Source: Candidatus Adlerbacteria bacterium RIFCSPHIGHO2_12_FULL_53_18 (GTDB lineage Bacteria > Patescibacteriota > Minisyncoccia > Phycocordibacterales > SBAW01). From it: a DNA stretch of 32,429 nt. The translations under genes and the position numbers were made by a program. Shown here piece after piece: positions 16,981 to 24,979 of this stretch. The stretch is taken from contig MEWW01000005.1 in NCBI GenBank assembly GCA_001775475.1, positions 3,850-36,278 on the forward strand, written 5' to 3'. The notes under the pieces are model-generated. The model was not told the origin of the DNA, did no database searches, and saw only the letters and a program-made list of their open reading frames with translations. How positions within the stretch are numbered: position 1 is the first letter of the stretch; each line of letters opens with the position of its first letter.

Positions 16981-18342
16981 ATGAGGGCTATGGGGCGATC
17001 ATTTCTGGTATTTGGTTTTACACTTGCCGCGATAGCGGCGAGTGCACTTTACGTGCCCGAAGCGCCTCAGGCGGAGGCCCAAGCGCTTACCGAAGAGGAT
17101 AAGGCGCGGCTGCGGGCCGAGTACGACCAGCTCCAACAAGAGATTGCGGAGTGGCAAAAGGTGTTGGACGAAACGAAGCAGAAGAAGAATACTCTCCAAG
17201 GCGATGTCACGGTACTCAACGCGCAGATCAAAAAAGCCGAGGCGGAAATCCGCCAGCGCACCGGCACCATCAACCGCCTCGCAGGCGAGATTAATGAAAA
17301 GGTTGAACATATCTCCGAGCTGGAGGAGCGGCTTGAAGCCGGCCGCACCTCGCTTGCACAGCTTCTCCGGGAGAAACACGAACAAGAGACAACGCCGCTT
17401 GCGGTGATGCTACTCTCTGCGTCCAACGTGTCGGACTTTTTTTCCACCGTTGACGCGATAGACGTCATCAACCGCGATCTGCAGGTGCACTTTAACGAGC
17501 TGCGCGGCGTAAAGCAGGAGACCGAAAAGGAGAAGGACGAGCTCGACCAGAAGAAAAATCAGGAGCTCGACGCCAAGTACGAAGTAGAGGTTAAAAAAGA
17601 TCAGGTTAAAAAAGACGAGGTCGAGAAGCAGAAACTCCTCGACGTCACTAAAAAAGACGAGGCCTCCTACGCGCAAATCTTGGCCGAGCGGCAGAAGCGC
17701 GCTGAGGCTATACGCACGGCTCTCTTCGAGCTTCGCGATGCGCAGGGCATTCCGTTTGCGACTGCGCTCGAGTATGCAAGCCAGGCTTCTGCGGCAACGG
17801 GCGTCAGGGCCGCGTTTATCCTCGGGATTTTGCGGCAGGAGTCTAACCTCGGCGTCAACGTTGGGCAGTGCTACTTGGTTAATGCCGACACCGGGGCCGG
17901 CAAAGGCAAAAACACGGGTACGCCCTTTAACAACGTGATGCATCCAACGCGCGACGTGCCGGTCTTTTTGGAGCTTGCAAAGCGGGTGGGTTTTAATGCG
18001 TACTCGACGCCGGTCTCGTGTCCGCAGTCTATCGGCTACGGCGGCGCTATGGGCCCCTCGCAATTTATCCCCTCAACCTGGGTGACCTATGAGGGGAGGA
18101 TTGCCTCGACAGTGGGAGCTGGAGCGGCCAACCCGTGGGACCCGAAACACGCCATCACCGCAACCGCGCTCTTTCTGAAAGATCTCGGCGCCGGAGCGGG
18201 GGGCTACAGTGCCGAGCGCGAGGCCGCCGGCCGCTACTACGCAGGGGGCAACTGGGCGACCCTGGGGCTCGGCTATGCAGGGAGCGTCCTTGCCTTTGCA
18301 CAGAAGTACCAGGAGGACATCGACTTTTTGAAGGACAACTGA
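16981..18342 (+). CDS. Exported coiled-coil protein with C-terminal lytic-transglycosylase domain
   Basis: Signal sequence; long E/K/Q coiled coil; 'RAAFILGILRQESNLGVNVGQCY', 'GGAMGPSQFIPSTW', 'NPWDPKHAITATALFLKDLGA'. Confidence 0.87.
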   Translation: MRAMGRSFLVFGFTLAAIAASALYVPEAPQAEAQALTEEDKARLRAEYDQLQQEIAEWQKVLDETKQKKNTLQGDVTVLNAQIKKAEAEIRQRTGTINRLAGEINEKVEHISELEERLEAGRTSLAQLLREKHEQETTPLAVMLLSASNVSDFFSTVDAIDVINRDLQVHFNELRGVKQETEKEKDELDQKKNQELDAKYEVEVKKDQVKKDEVEKQKLLDVTKKDEASYAQILAERQKRAEAIRTALFELRDAQGIPFATALEYASQASAATGVRAAFILGILRQESNLGVNVGQCYLVNADTGAGKGKNTGTPFNNVMHPTRDVPVFLELAKRVGFNAYSTPVSCPQSIGYGGAMGPSQFIPSTWVTYEGRIASTVGAGAANPWDPKHAITATALFLKDLGAGAGGYSAEREAAGRYYAGGNWATLGLGYAGSVLAFAQKYQEDIDFLKDN

Positions 18343-18346
18343 GAAG

Positions 18347-18414
18347 AGCTACGCAAAAGTCCTTCGTTCCGGGGAGATGAACGGCACCCCTTCGCGAAGG
18401 ACTTTTGCTTCGCT
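18347..18414. repeat. Structured repeat element copy A
   Basis: Stem GCAAAAGTCCTTCG (18353-18366)/CGAAGGACTTTTGC (18395-18408), inner GGGG-AGATGAACGGCA-CCCC. Confidence 0.9.
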
Positions 18415-18423
18415 AGAGTGGTA

Positions 18424-18452
18424 TTGCAAGTGCTAGATTTCTGGGTTATATT
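18424..18452 (+). promoter_or_regulatory. rpmE promoter, -10 7 nt upstream of the GTG start
   Basis: TTGCAA - 17 nt - TATATT - gaccagc - GTG. Confidence 0.65.
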
Positions 18453-18459
18453 GACCAGC

Positions 18460-18687
18460 GTGAAAACCGAAACCCACCCAACCTATTTTCCTAATGCAAA
18501 GGTCACCTGCGCCTGTGGCCAGACTTTTTCTGTGGGCTCAACTAAAGAGAACATCGAGGTGGAAATCTGCTCTAACTGCCACCCTTTCTACACGGGCAAC
18601 GATAAACTGATGGACACCGCCGGCCGGGTGGAGAAATTCAAGGCCCGCCGTGCTGCAGCCTCTACAAAAGCAAAGAAGTCGAAGTAA
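18460..18687 (+). CDS. rpmE: Large ribosomal subunit protein bL31 (Cys-containing form)
   Basis: '[46 protein letters not shown]'; GTG start. Confidence 0.93.
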   Translation: MKTETHPTYFPNAKVTCACGQTFSVGSTKENIEVEICSNCHPFYTGNDKLMDTAGRVEKFKARRAAASTKAKKSK

Positions 18688-18689
18688 GG

Positions 18690-18754
18690 GCTTCGCAAAA
18701 ACCTTCGCTCAGGGGAGATAAACGGCACCCCTTCGCGAAGGTTTTTGCTACGCT
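18690..18754. repeat. Structured repeat element copy B
   Basis: Stem GCAAAAACCTTCG (18695-18707)/CGAAGGTTTTTGC (18736-18748), inner GGGG-AGATAAACGGCA-CCCC. Confidence 0.9.
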
Positions 18755-18759
18755 ACAAT
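18754..18759 (+). promoter_or_regulatory. Candidate -10 box (TACAAT) 7 nt upstream of the prfA ATG
   Basis: TACAAT-tgagtat-ATG. Confidence 0.55.
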
Positions 18760-18766
18760 TGAGTAT

Positions 18767-19651
18767 ATGGATTTAAGTAAATACAAAAACAACCCTAAAA
18801 CCGCGTATCTCGCCGCGGCCCTTGAACATATCCAAAACGAGGCTGACAAGCTGGAGATGATTAAACAAATGGACGAGATTCTCGCTGGGGATGCGGTTGA
18901 AGAAGAGTTTCCAAATGAGGTGGTTATGGAGGTGCGCGCGGGTGTGGGCGGGGAGGAAGCGGCGCTTTTTGCCGAGGAGCTCGCGCACATGTACATGGCT
19001 TACGCCACCAGCCAGGGCTGGGGCTCGCGCATGCTTGCAGAGTCTAAGTCGGACCTTGGCGGCTACAAAGAGGCGAGCGTCGAGATAAAAGGCAAAGGCG
19101 TCTACAAGCGCTTGCGCTATGAGACCGGCGTGCATCGGGTGCAGCGCGTGCCGGCAACAGAGAAATCTGGCCGCATCCACACCTCAACCGCTTCGGTCGC
19201 GATACTGCCTATACGCAAAAAGCCGAAGGTGGAGATCAACCCCGGCGACATCGACATGGAGTTCTCACGTGCAGGCGGCGCGGGCGGTCAAAACGTCAAC
19301 AAGGTTGAGACCGCCGTGCGGCTTATACACCGCCCGACCGGCCTCGACGCGCGCTCGCAGAGCGAGCGCTCCCAGGCGCAAAACCGCGAACAGGCGATGG
19401 CCGTGCTTGTGGCTAAAGTGGAAGCGCTGGAGGAGGAGAAATCCAATGCCGCGCATGCAGCCGAGCGCAAAGACCAAATAGGCACCGCCGACCGCTCGGA
19501 GAAAATCCGCACCTACAACACGCTCCAAGACCGAGTGACCGACCACCGGGTTAAGGAGAGCTGGCACAACTTGCCCGCGATTTTCGCCGGCGGGATAGAC
19601 CCCATCCTCAATGCGCTTGCCCCGTTAGAAAGCAAACGATCCAATAATTGA
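18767..19651 (+). CDS. prfA: Peptide chain release factor 1 with reduced N-terminal domain
   Basis: GGQ motif '[20 protein letters not shown]'; '[24 protein letters not shown]' with the RF1-type PAT tripeptide. Confidence 0.92.
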   Translation: MDLSKYKNNPKTAYLAAALEHIQNEADKLEMIKQMDEILAGDAVEEEFPNEVVMEVRAGVGGEEAALFAEELAHMYMAYATSQGWGSRMLAESKSDLGGYKEASVEIKGKGVYKRLRYETGVHRVQRVPATEKSGRIHTSTASVAILPIRKKPKVEINPGDIDMEFSRAGGAGGQNVNKVETAVRLIHRPTGLDARSQSERSQAQNREQAMAVLVAKVEALEEEKSNAAHAAERKDQIGTADRSEKIRTYNTLQDRVTDHRVKESWHNLPAIFAGGIDPILNALAPLESKRSNN

Positions 19652-19736
19652 CTTGGCGGTATTGCAGTTCCCAAACTTTCTAACGGGGCTTGCCGAGGGG
19701 CGGAAGTCGTGATACCTTAGAGCGCACTGCAGGGTT

Positions 19737-20456
19737 ATGCAGAAGGAACAGATGATAGAGAAACTTTTTGCCGTTGGAGCACACTTTGGATACGCACCGT
19801 CACGCCGGCATCCGTCGGCCGCGCCTTTTATATTTGGCACCAAAGGAGGTACCGAGCTTTTTGATTTGGAAAAGACCGCCGCGGTGCTTGAAGAGGCACT
19901 TTCTTTTGTAAAAACGCTGGCGGGAGGGCGCAAAACAGTGCTCTTTGTCGGCGGCAAGGCCGAGGCAAAAGAGACCATAAAAAGAGTTGCAGAGCGGCTC
20001 AACCAGCCGTACGTCGCATCGCGCTGGATAGGTGGTACGCTCACTAATTTTTCTGAAATCCGCAAGCGTTTGAACCGCCTCGCAGAGTTGACCCAAATGC
20101 GGGAGAAGGGCGAGTTGCAGAAGTTTACCAAGCGCGAGCGCCTGCTTATCGACCGTGAAATAGGGGTACTGGAAGAGATGTTCGGCGGCATCAAAGGTCT
20201 GCAAAAAGCTCCCGACGCACTTGTGGTTGTGGACCCTAAAAAAGAGTCGGGTTCAGTGGCCGAGGCGAAACAACTCAATATCCCCGTCATTGCACTTCTT
20301 AACTCCGACTGTGACCGCTCGCAGATTACACACGCGATCCCCGGCAACGACGCATCGATAGAGACGATCCAATTTATACTCGACGAGATAGGCAAAGCCT
20401 ACGAGCAGAATCTGGGTCCCGCACCTGCGGTAGAAAAGCAAAATGGCGGTAACTAG
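19737..20456 (+). CDS. rpsB: Small ribosomal subunit protein uS2
   Basis: 'LFAVGAHFGYAPSRRHPSAAPFIFGTKGG', 'RWIGGTLTNFSEIRKRLNRL', 'VVVDPKKES'. Confidence 0.95.
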   Translation: MQKEQMIEKLFAVGAHFGYAPSRRHPSAAPFIFGTKGGTELFDLEKTAAVLEEALSFVKTLAGGRKTVLFVGGKAEAKETIKRVAERLNQPYVASRWIGGTLTNFSEIRKRLNRLAELTQMREKGELQKFTKRERLLIDREIGVLEEMFGGIKGLQKAPDALVVVDPKKESGSVAEAKQLNIPVIALLNSDCDRSQITHAIPGNDASIETIQFILDEIGKAYEQNLGPAPAVEKQNGGN

Positions 20457-20898
20457 CGAGCAGGTAAAAGAACTGAGAGATAAAACAGGCGTCTCCGTCA
20501 TGGAGTGCAAGAAGGCGCTCACAGAGGCAGAGGGCAATATGGACAAAGCGTTACAGATTCTTTCTGCGCGCGCTGCCCTGGCCGCAGGAAAAAAGGCCGA
20601 CCGTGCGCTCGGAGCCGGCACCGTAACTTCTTACATACACAATACGGGGGCTGTTGGAGCGCTTGTCATGCTCTCTTCAGAAACTGACTTTGTTTCAAAA
20701 AATGAAGAGTTTGTGGCGCTTGCGCGCGACATTGCTATGCACGCCGCGGCAATGAAACCCGCCGATGTTGCCGAGCTCATGACACAGCCGTTTATCAAAG
20801 ACCAGAGTAAGACCGTGGCGGACCTTGTTTCGGGGGCGACTCAGAAGTTCGGCGAGCGTATAGAGGTCTCAAATCTCAGTGTTTTCTCGGTCAGGTAA
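20443..20898 (+). CDS. tsf: Elongation factor Ts, short form
   Basis: 'VKELRDKTGVSVMECKKALTEAEGNMDKALQIL', 'GALVMLSSETDFVSKNEEF'; 14-nt overlap with rpsB. Confidence 0.95.
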   Translation: MAVTSEQVKELRDKTGVSVMECKKALTEAEGNMDKALQILSARAALAAGKKADRALGAGTVTSYIHNTGAVGALVMLSSETDFVSKNEEFVALARDIAMHAAAMKPADVAELMTQPFIKDQSKTVADLVSGATQKFGERIEVSNLSVFSVR

Positions 20899-20904
20899 GT
20901 TTGT

Positions 20905-20910
20905 TACAAT
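20905..20910 (+). promoter_or_regulatory. Extended -10 (TGT-TACAAT) 8 nt upstream of the ATG
   Basis: TTGTTACAAT-actctatt-ATG. Confidence 0.5.
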
Positions 20911-20918
20911 ACTCTATT

Positions 20919-21335
20919 ATGGCCGCGTTCTTTAGCGTAACCCTTGCAATCTCCATAGTGGGCCTCGTGCTCCTCCTCGTGGTTAAGCGCTATGAGATGA
21001 CAACGGGCCATGTGGTCATGGCTGACCTGCGCCCGAGGCTTGATCGTTTTTTCCACCGCGTGCTTGTACTGCTCGAGCGTGGGGTACCGGCTGCCCTGTA
21101 TGCACTCGCGGGCCGCGTACTCGGAGCCATGCGCACGCGCACCAAGCATGCGCTTGCACGCGCGATACTCCTCTTTGAGTACTATCTTGAGCACACGCTG
21201 CATATTGTGCGGCAAAAGTCGCAGGCGCGCATGCATGGAGAGGGCCCGACCTCGCAGTTTTTGCAGGAGGTTGCCGCGCATAAGCAAAAGCTCCTGCGCC
21301 GTTCCCCAAAAAACCGCGCGATCTTCGAGGAGTAG
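20919..21335 (+). CDS. Single-TM hypothetical membrane protein
   Basis: 'MAAFFSVTLAISIVGLVLLLVVKRYEMTTGHVVMADLRPRLDRFF...'; start at the internal ATG. Confidence 0.75.
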   Translation: MAAFFSVTLAISIVGLVLLLVVKRYEMTTGHVVMADLRPRLDRFFHRVLVLLERGVPAALYALAGRVLGAMRTRTKHALARAILLFEYYLEHTLHIVRQKSQARMHGEGPTSQFLQEVAAHKQKLLRRSPKNRAIFEE

Positions 21336-21390
21336 TACACTATAAGCGCCCTTTCGACGCAATGTAATAAAGGGAAAGCAGAAATTCAAG

Positions 21391-21468
21391 CTATACACCA
21401 ACCGTAAGCTATAGCTTGTGATTGGTGTATACGTTTAGATTATGCTATAGCAATAGTTAAACGTATAG
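21391..21468. promoter_or_regulatory. Nested palindrome cluster upstream of tRNA-Thr
   Basis: TATACACCAA/TTGGTGTATA around AAGCTATAGCTT, then TATACGTTTA/TAAACGTATA around TGCTATAGCA; the two stems share TATA at 21428-21431. Confidence 0.85.
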
Positions 21469-21496
21469 ACTAAAACACCGTGTTTCTTAAGTTTTC

Positions 21497-21525
21497 TTGA
21501 GAAAATATCCTAGGATAGCTATAGT
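21497..21525 (+). promoter_or_regulatory. tRNA-Thr promoter
   Basis: TTGAGA - 17 nt - TATAGT, 8 nt upstream of the mature tRNA 5' end. Confidence 0.75.
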
Positions 21526-21533
21526 AAACCAAT

Positions 21534-21609
21534 GCCGGCATAGCTCAGTTGGTAGAGCGCCACTTTTGTAAAGTGGATGTCGGGGGTTCGAATCCTCCTG
21601 CCGGCTCCA
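21534..21609 (+). tRNA. tRNA-Thr (anticodon TGT), CCA encoded
   Basis: Acceptor GCCGGCA/TGCCGGC, D arm GCTC/GAGC, anticodon stem CCACT/AGTGG with loop TTTGTAA, T-loop GGTTCGAATCC, terminal CCA. Confidence 0.97.
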
Positions 21610-21610
21610 A

Positions 21611-22234
21611 ATGAATAAGAAATTTATCCTTTTTGATTTCGACGGAGTTATAGTCGATTCTTTTCAGCCTGCATACGAGGTGGCTCATATGAAATGCCCG
21701 CATCTGACTGAAGATGATTACCGTGAGAGGTTTGAGGGCAATATTAACGAGTGGCAAGCTTCGGTAAATACCCATACCGACGAATGCCGTTTGGATGTAG
21801 ATTTTTTTGAACACTATGTGCCCAAAATGGAAAAACAGGTTACGCTTGTGCCCTCTATGGGCGAGGTAGTAGCAACGCTGGCAGAAACATATACTCTAGT
21901 AATAATTTCTTCAACCATTACTCTCCCGATTGAGAGATTACTGGAAAAGTACAACTTAAGGAAATATTTTACTGAAGTGATGGGCAATGACGTACATAAA
22001 AGCAAGGTGGAGAAAATAAGAATGGTTTTTACTAAGTATAGTGTTGCCGCTCAATACTGCGTATTTATAACAGACACGCTTGGTGATATGCGCGAGGCAG
22101 AGAAGTCAGGAATAGGGGCTCTAGGAGTAACCTGGGGCTTTCACACGGTTGAGACCCTTCAGCGAGGCAACCCATTCCGGCTAGTTTCAGATCCCGCAGA
22201 TATTGTTTCTGCAGTAAAAGAATATTTTTCCTAA
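21611..22234 (+). CDS. HAD-superfamily hydrolase (phosphatase)
   Basis: 'FILFDFDGVIVDSF', 'LVIISSTITLPIERLLEKYNLRKYF', 'FITDTLGDMREAEKSG'. Confidence 0.92.
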   Translation: MNKKFILFDFDGVIVDSFQPAYEVAHMKCPHLTEDDYRERFEGNINEWQASVNTHTDECRLDVDFFEHYVPKMEKQVTLVPSMGEVVATLAETYTLVIISSTITLPIERLLEKYNLRKYFTEVMGNDVHKSKVEKIRMVFTKYSVAAQYCVFITDTLGDMREAEKSGIGALGVTWGFHTVETLQRGNPFRLVSDPADIVSAVKEYFS

Positions 22235-22238
22235 ACAA

Positions 22239-22922
22239 TTATTCCTCTTCCTCAACAGCAGAGGTAGAAGTCGCAAGCGTTGCAAGTTCGGGGATAAGCT
22301 CTTGCATCTCTTCTACGTTTTTAAAGCCGTAGATGGGCGCACGGTTGTTGATGATAAAGGCAGGCAAGCTACCCGTAACCTTGCGCAAAGCGATAAGGGT
22401 CTGAAGCGCGCCCAAGTCAAGGTGGTAGTCAAACGAGTATACCCGGAGGCCTGGATACTCCTGCCGCAGGTACGTTAAGACTTCGCCGGCGCGCGTGCAG
22501 TCGTCGCAGTCGCCTTCGTTTGAGTAAAAGTAGAGAACAAACACCGGCTTCTCTCCGCACTTGCGGGATATCTCCTGCATCAAAAGGTAGTCTTTGATTT
22601 GCAGAAGCGAGTACTGCTTTTTAAGTTGGGTAACCTGCTCGTTGTCGCTGCCAAGGTTGTTTTCTGTGTAGGAGAGTCGCTCGGCAAGGCTGGTGAGCTC
22701 TTCTGAGAGCACCGGATGTTCTCCCAAGAGCTCGCAGTCGAGGTTGCCGAGGAGCTCGAACTGTGTTTCGGTCGAGAGGAGGTCTATCGCTATGGCGTCT
22801 TGCATGGCGCGCACGTCGGCGACGCGGTTTTGGTCGATACGGGCAGCGATAAAAAATGCGATGCTGAAAATCGTCGCCGTAATGACAAACGCCAACAGGT
22901 ATCTCTGCCATCCAGATTGCAT
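22239..22922 (-). CDS. Membrane-anchored thioredoxin-fold protein
   Basis: N-terminal TM; 'FVLYFYSNEGDCDDCTRAGEVLTYLRQEYPGLRVYSFDYHLD' (CxxC); 'GSLPAFIINNRAPIYGFKN'; start at MQSGWQRY. Confidence 0.85.
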   Translation of the reverse strand: MQSGWQRYLLAFVITATIFSIAFFIAARIDQNRVADVRAMQDAIAIDLLSTETQFELLGNLDCELLGEHPVLSEELTSLAERLSYTENNLGSDNEQVTQLKKQYSLLQIKDYLLMQEISRKCGEKPVFVLYFYSNEGDCDDCTRAGEVLTYLRQEYPGLRVYSFDYHLDLGALQTLIALRKVTGSLPAFIINNRAPIYGFKNVEEMQELIPELATLATSTSAVEEEE

Positions 22923-22927
22923 AGGTG

Positions 22928-24190
22928 TTAGGTCAGCCAGCCCGTATCGCGTGCAAGCGCCGTGTCCCACACGGCGCGCATGAGCCACACGGGGCCAAGG
23001 AGGCTAAACATCATGAAGTAGGAGACAAGCGCTACGGTTCCGAGCTTCACGCCTCCGCCCATGCGCTTGCCGTAGTATATGACCACCAGCGTAATCGCGA
23101 TAACCGAGAGTGAGAGAAACGTCAGCGTATTGAGCGGGAGGAAAAACCAGTCGAGAGAGGGAAGAGAGAGCGAAAGGCCCACAGGTACCTGTGTCGTATA
23201 AAGGTCGAGCGCGGTGCGCACAAGCGACGAAAGAAGCGTATAGAGGAGGTAAAGCCCGCCGTAAATGCCGGCGATAAAAACAAAGAGCCCCGCCGGGAGC
23301 GCAAACAGCCCCAGGTTGCCGAAGCGTGGGTTAAAGAAAAGGTGCGAGTAGTCGAGCGAGTTGCCGAGGAACCCCTGCGACCAGCGCGTCCGTTGGCGAA
23401 TAAGGGCTCCTATGCTCCTTGGCACGGTTGTGTGTACAAGCGCCGTATGTGCGTTCACTATTTTTAACTTATGCTCGTGCATGCGAAAAGCCATCTCCAT
23501 ATCCTCGGTGTGATGAGCCCGGCGGAAGTCGCCAACGCGCACAAAGACCTCGCGGCGATATATCGAGAACGGCCCCGGTATTACCCAGATAGCACCGAGG
23601 TAGTCGAATGCTTTTTTAAAGAAGACGCCTATCGTGTACTCTACGGCCTGCATGAGCTCCAAGACGTTCCGCGGACGGTGCACGAGCATGGCGGGCGTTA
23701 CCGCCATGGTAGTGGGGTCGATCTCAAACGCCTTTACCATTTCAATAAGCGCGTCTTTCTCTACGAACGAGTCGGCGTCGAGGCAGCCCACCAGCTCGCT
23801 TTCCGTGTGCGCAAGGCCAAAGTTCAATGCCGAGTACTTACTACCTTCGTTTTTCTTTGAAAATATTTTTATCTGCGGGTAGTTCTTAAACTGTTGTGCT
23901 GTGGCAAGCGTGCCGTCGGTCGAACCGTCGTCGATGATTACTATTGAAAGCTTTTTCTTTGGGTAGGTGAGAGCCAGAAGCGAGCGCACCGTGGCGGCAA
24001 GCGTCTTCTCTTTATTCCAGCAGGGGACCAAAATAGTGACGGTGGGGTAGTAGCGCGGACGAAGAGCGGTCTTTTGAGGTGCCTTGTGCTCGAGGAACGA
24101 AATCAGCAAAAAAACCTCGAAATAGAGGCCCAAAAAGAGGCAGATGTATACGCCGAGTACTCCGATGTCCATTACCAATAAATGTAGCAT
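22928..24190 (-). CDS. Family 2 membrane glycosyltransferase
   Basis: 'VTILVPCWNKEKTLAATVRSLLALTYPKKKLSIVIIDDGSTDGT', 'CLDADSFVEKDAL', 'TEDMEMAFRMHEH', 'RQRTRWSQGFLGN' (QxxRW); start at MLHLLVMD. Confidence 0.95.
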   Translation of the reverse strand: MLHLLVMDIGVLGVYICLFLGLYFEVFLLISFLEHKAPQKTALRPRYYPTVTILVPCWNKEKTLAATVRSLLALTYPKKKLSIVIIDDGSTDGTLATAQQFKNYPQIKIFSKKNEGSKYSALNFGLAHTESELVGCLDADSFVEKDALIEMVKAFEIDPTTMAVTPAMLVHRPRNVLELMQAVEYTIGVFFKKAFDYLGAIWVIPGPFSIYRREVFVRVGDFRRAHHTEDMEMAFRMHEHKLKIVNAHTALVHTTVPRSIGALIRQRTRWSQGFLGNSLDYSHLFFNPRFGNLGLFALPAGLFVFIAGIYGGLYLLYTLLSSLVRTALDLYTTQVPVGLSLSLPSLDWFFLPLNTLTFLSLSVIAITLVVIYYGKRMGGGVKLGTVALVSYFMMFSLLGPVWLMRAVWDTALARDTGWLT

Positions 24191-24224
24191 TTTAAACGGT
24201 TTTAAGCCATACTTAAGCCACTCT

Positions 24225-24977
24225 ATGGCTAAAGAGGCTGCTCTAACCCCGCGTGGCCATCTCCACCCTATTACTTCGCTTGTTCGCGAGGCGAGAGGCA
24301 TTTTTAGTAAGCTTGGGTTTTCGCTTGCTGAAGGCCCTTTGCTTGAGAGCGAGTGGTATAACTTTGACGCGCTTAACGTGCCCAAAGACCACCCCGCGCG
24401 CGACATGCAAGACACGTTTTTTATACAAGACGCTCCCGGCTACGTCTTGCGCACTCACACCTCTCCAGTACAAATCAGATATATGGAAGAACAAATGAAG
24501 AAGGACATCCCGCCGCCCTACCGTATCATCGTTCCCGGCCGCGCTTTCCGAAACGAGGCGACCGATATGACGCACGAAGCAGAGTTCTTTCAGCTTGAAG
24601 GTCTTGCCGTGGGCGAAGACGTTACACTCGCGCACCTGAAGGGCACGCTTGAGCAGTTTTTTAAAGAGTTATTTAAGGGTGCAGAAGTCGAGGTGCGCTT
24701 TCGGCCGAGCTTTTTCCCGTTTGTCGAGCCGGGAGTCGAGGTAGACATGCGGCTTGTCGGGAGCGATGTGCCCGAAAAGCTTAAAAACAAGTGGATTGAG
24801 ATGATGGGTGCCGGTATGGTACACCCGCAGGTGCTTAAAAATGCGGGCGTCGACCCAGAAAAATATCAGGGCTTTGCCTTTGGTATGGGGCTCGACCGCT
24901 TGGCCATGCTTCGGTGGGGTATCGACGACGTGCGCCTGATGCACTCGGGCGACCTGCGATTTATAAATCAATTTTAG
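24225..24977 (+). CDS. pheS: Phenylalanyl-tRNA synthetase alpha subunit, lacking most of the N-terminal coiled coil
   Basis: 'HPITSLVREARGIFSKLGFSLAEGPLLESEWYNFDALNVPKDHPARDMQDTFFI', 'GFAFGMGLDRLAMLRWGIDDVR'. Confidence 0.95.
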   Translation: MAKEAALTPRGHLHPITSLVREARGIFSKLGFSLAEGPLLESEWYNFDALNVPKDHPARDMQDTFFIQDAPGYVLRTHTSPVQIRYMEEQMKKDIPPPYRIIVPGRAFRNEATDMTHEAEFFQLEGLAVGEDVTLAHLKGTLEQFFKELFKGAEVEVRFRPSFFPFVEPGVEVDMRLVGSDVPEKLKNKWIEMMGAGMVHPQVLKNAGVDPEKYQGFAFGMGLDRLAMLRWGIDDVRLMHSGDLRFINQF

Positions 24978-24979
24978 AC

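Noticed and set aside
19625-20395. Minus-strand 256-aa ORF opposite rpsB
   Set aside because: Antisense of a conserved ribosomal protein gene; Ser/Pro-rich shadow ORF.
21391-21468. Chromosomal dif (XerCD) site
   Set aside because: Palindromic arms do not match the usual dif layout (11-bp arms with a 6-bp spacer), and the block contains two nested dyads instead.
21534-21609. tRNA as integration site for a mobile element
   Set aside because: No integrase nearby and no repeated tRNA 3' fragment seen in the window.
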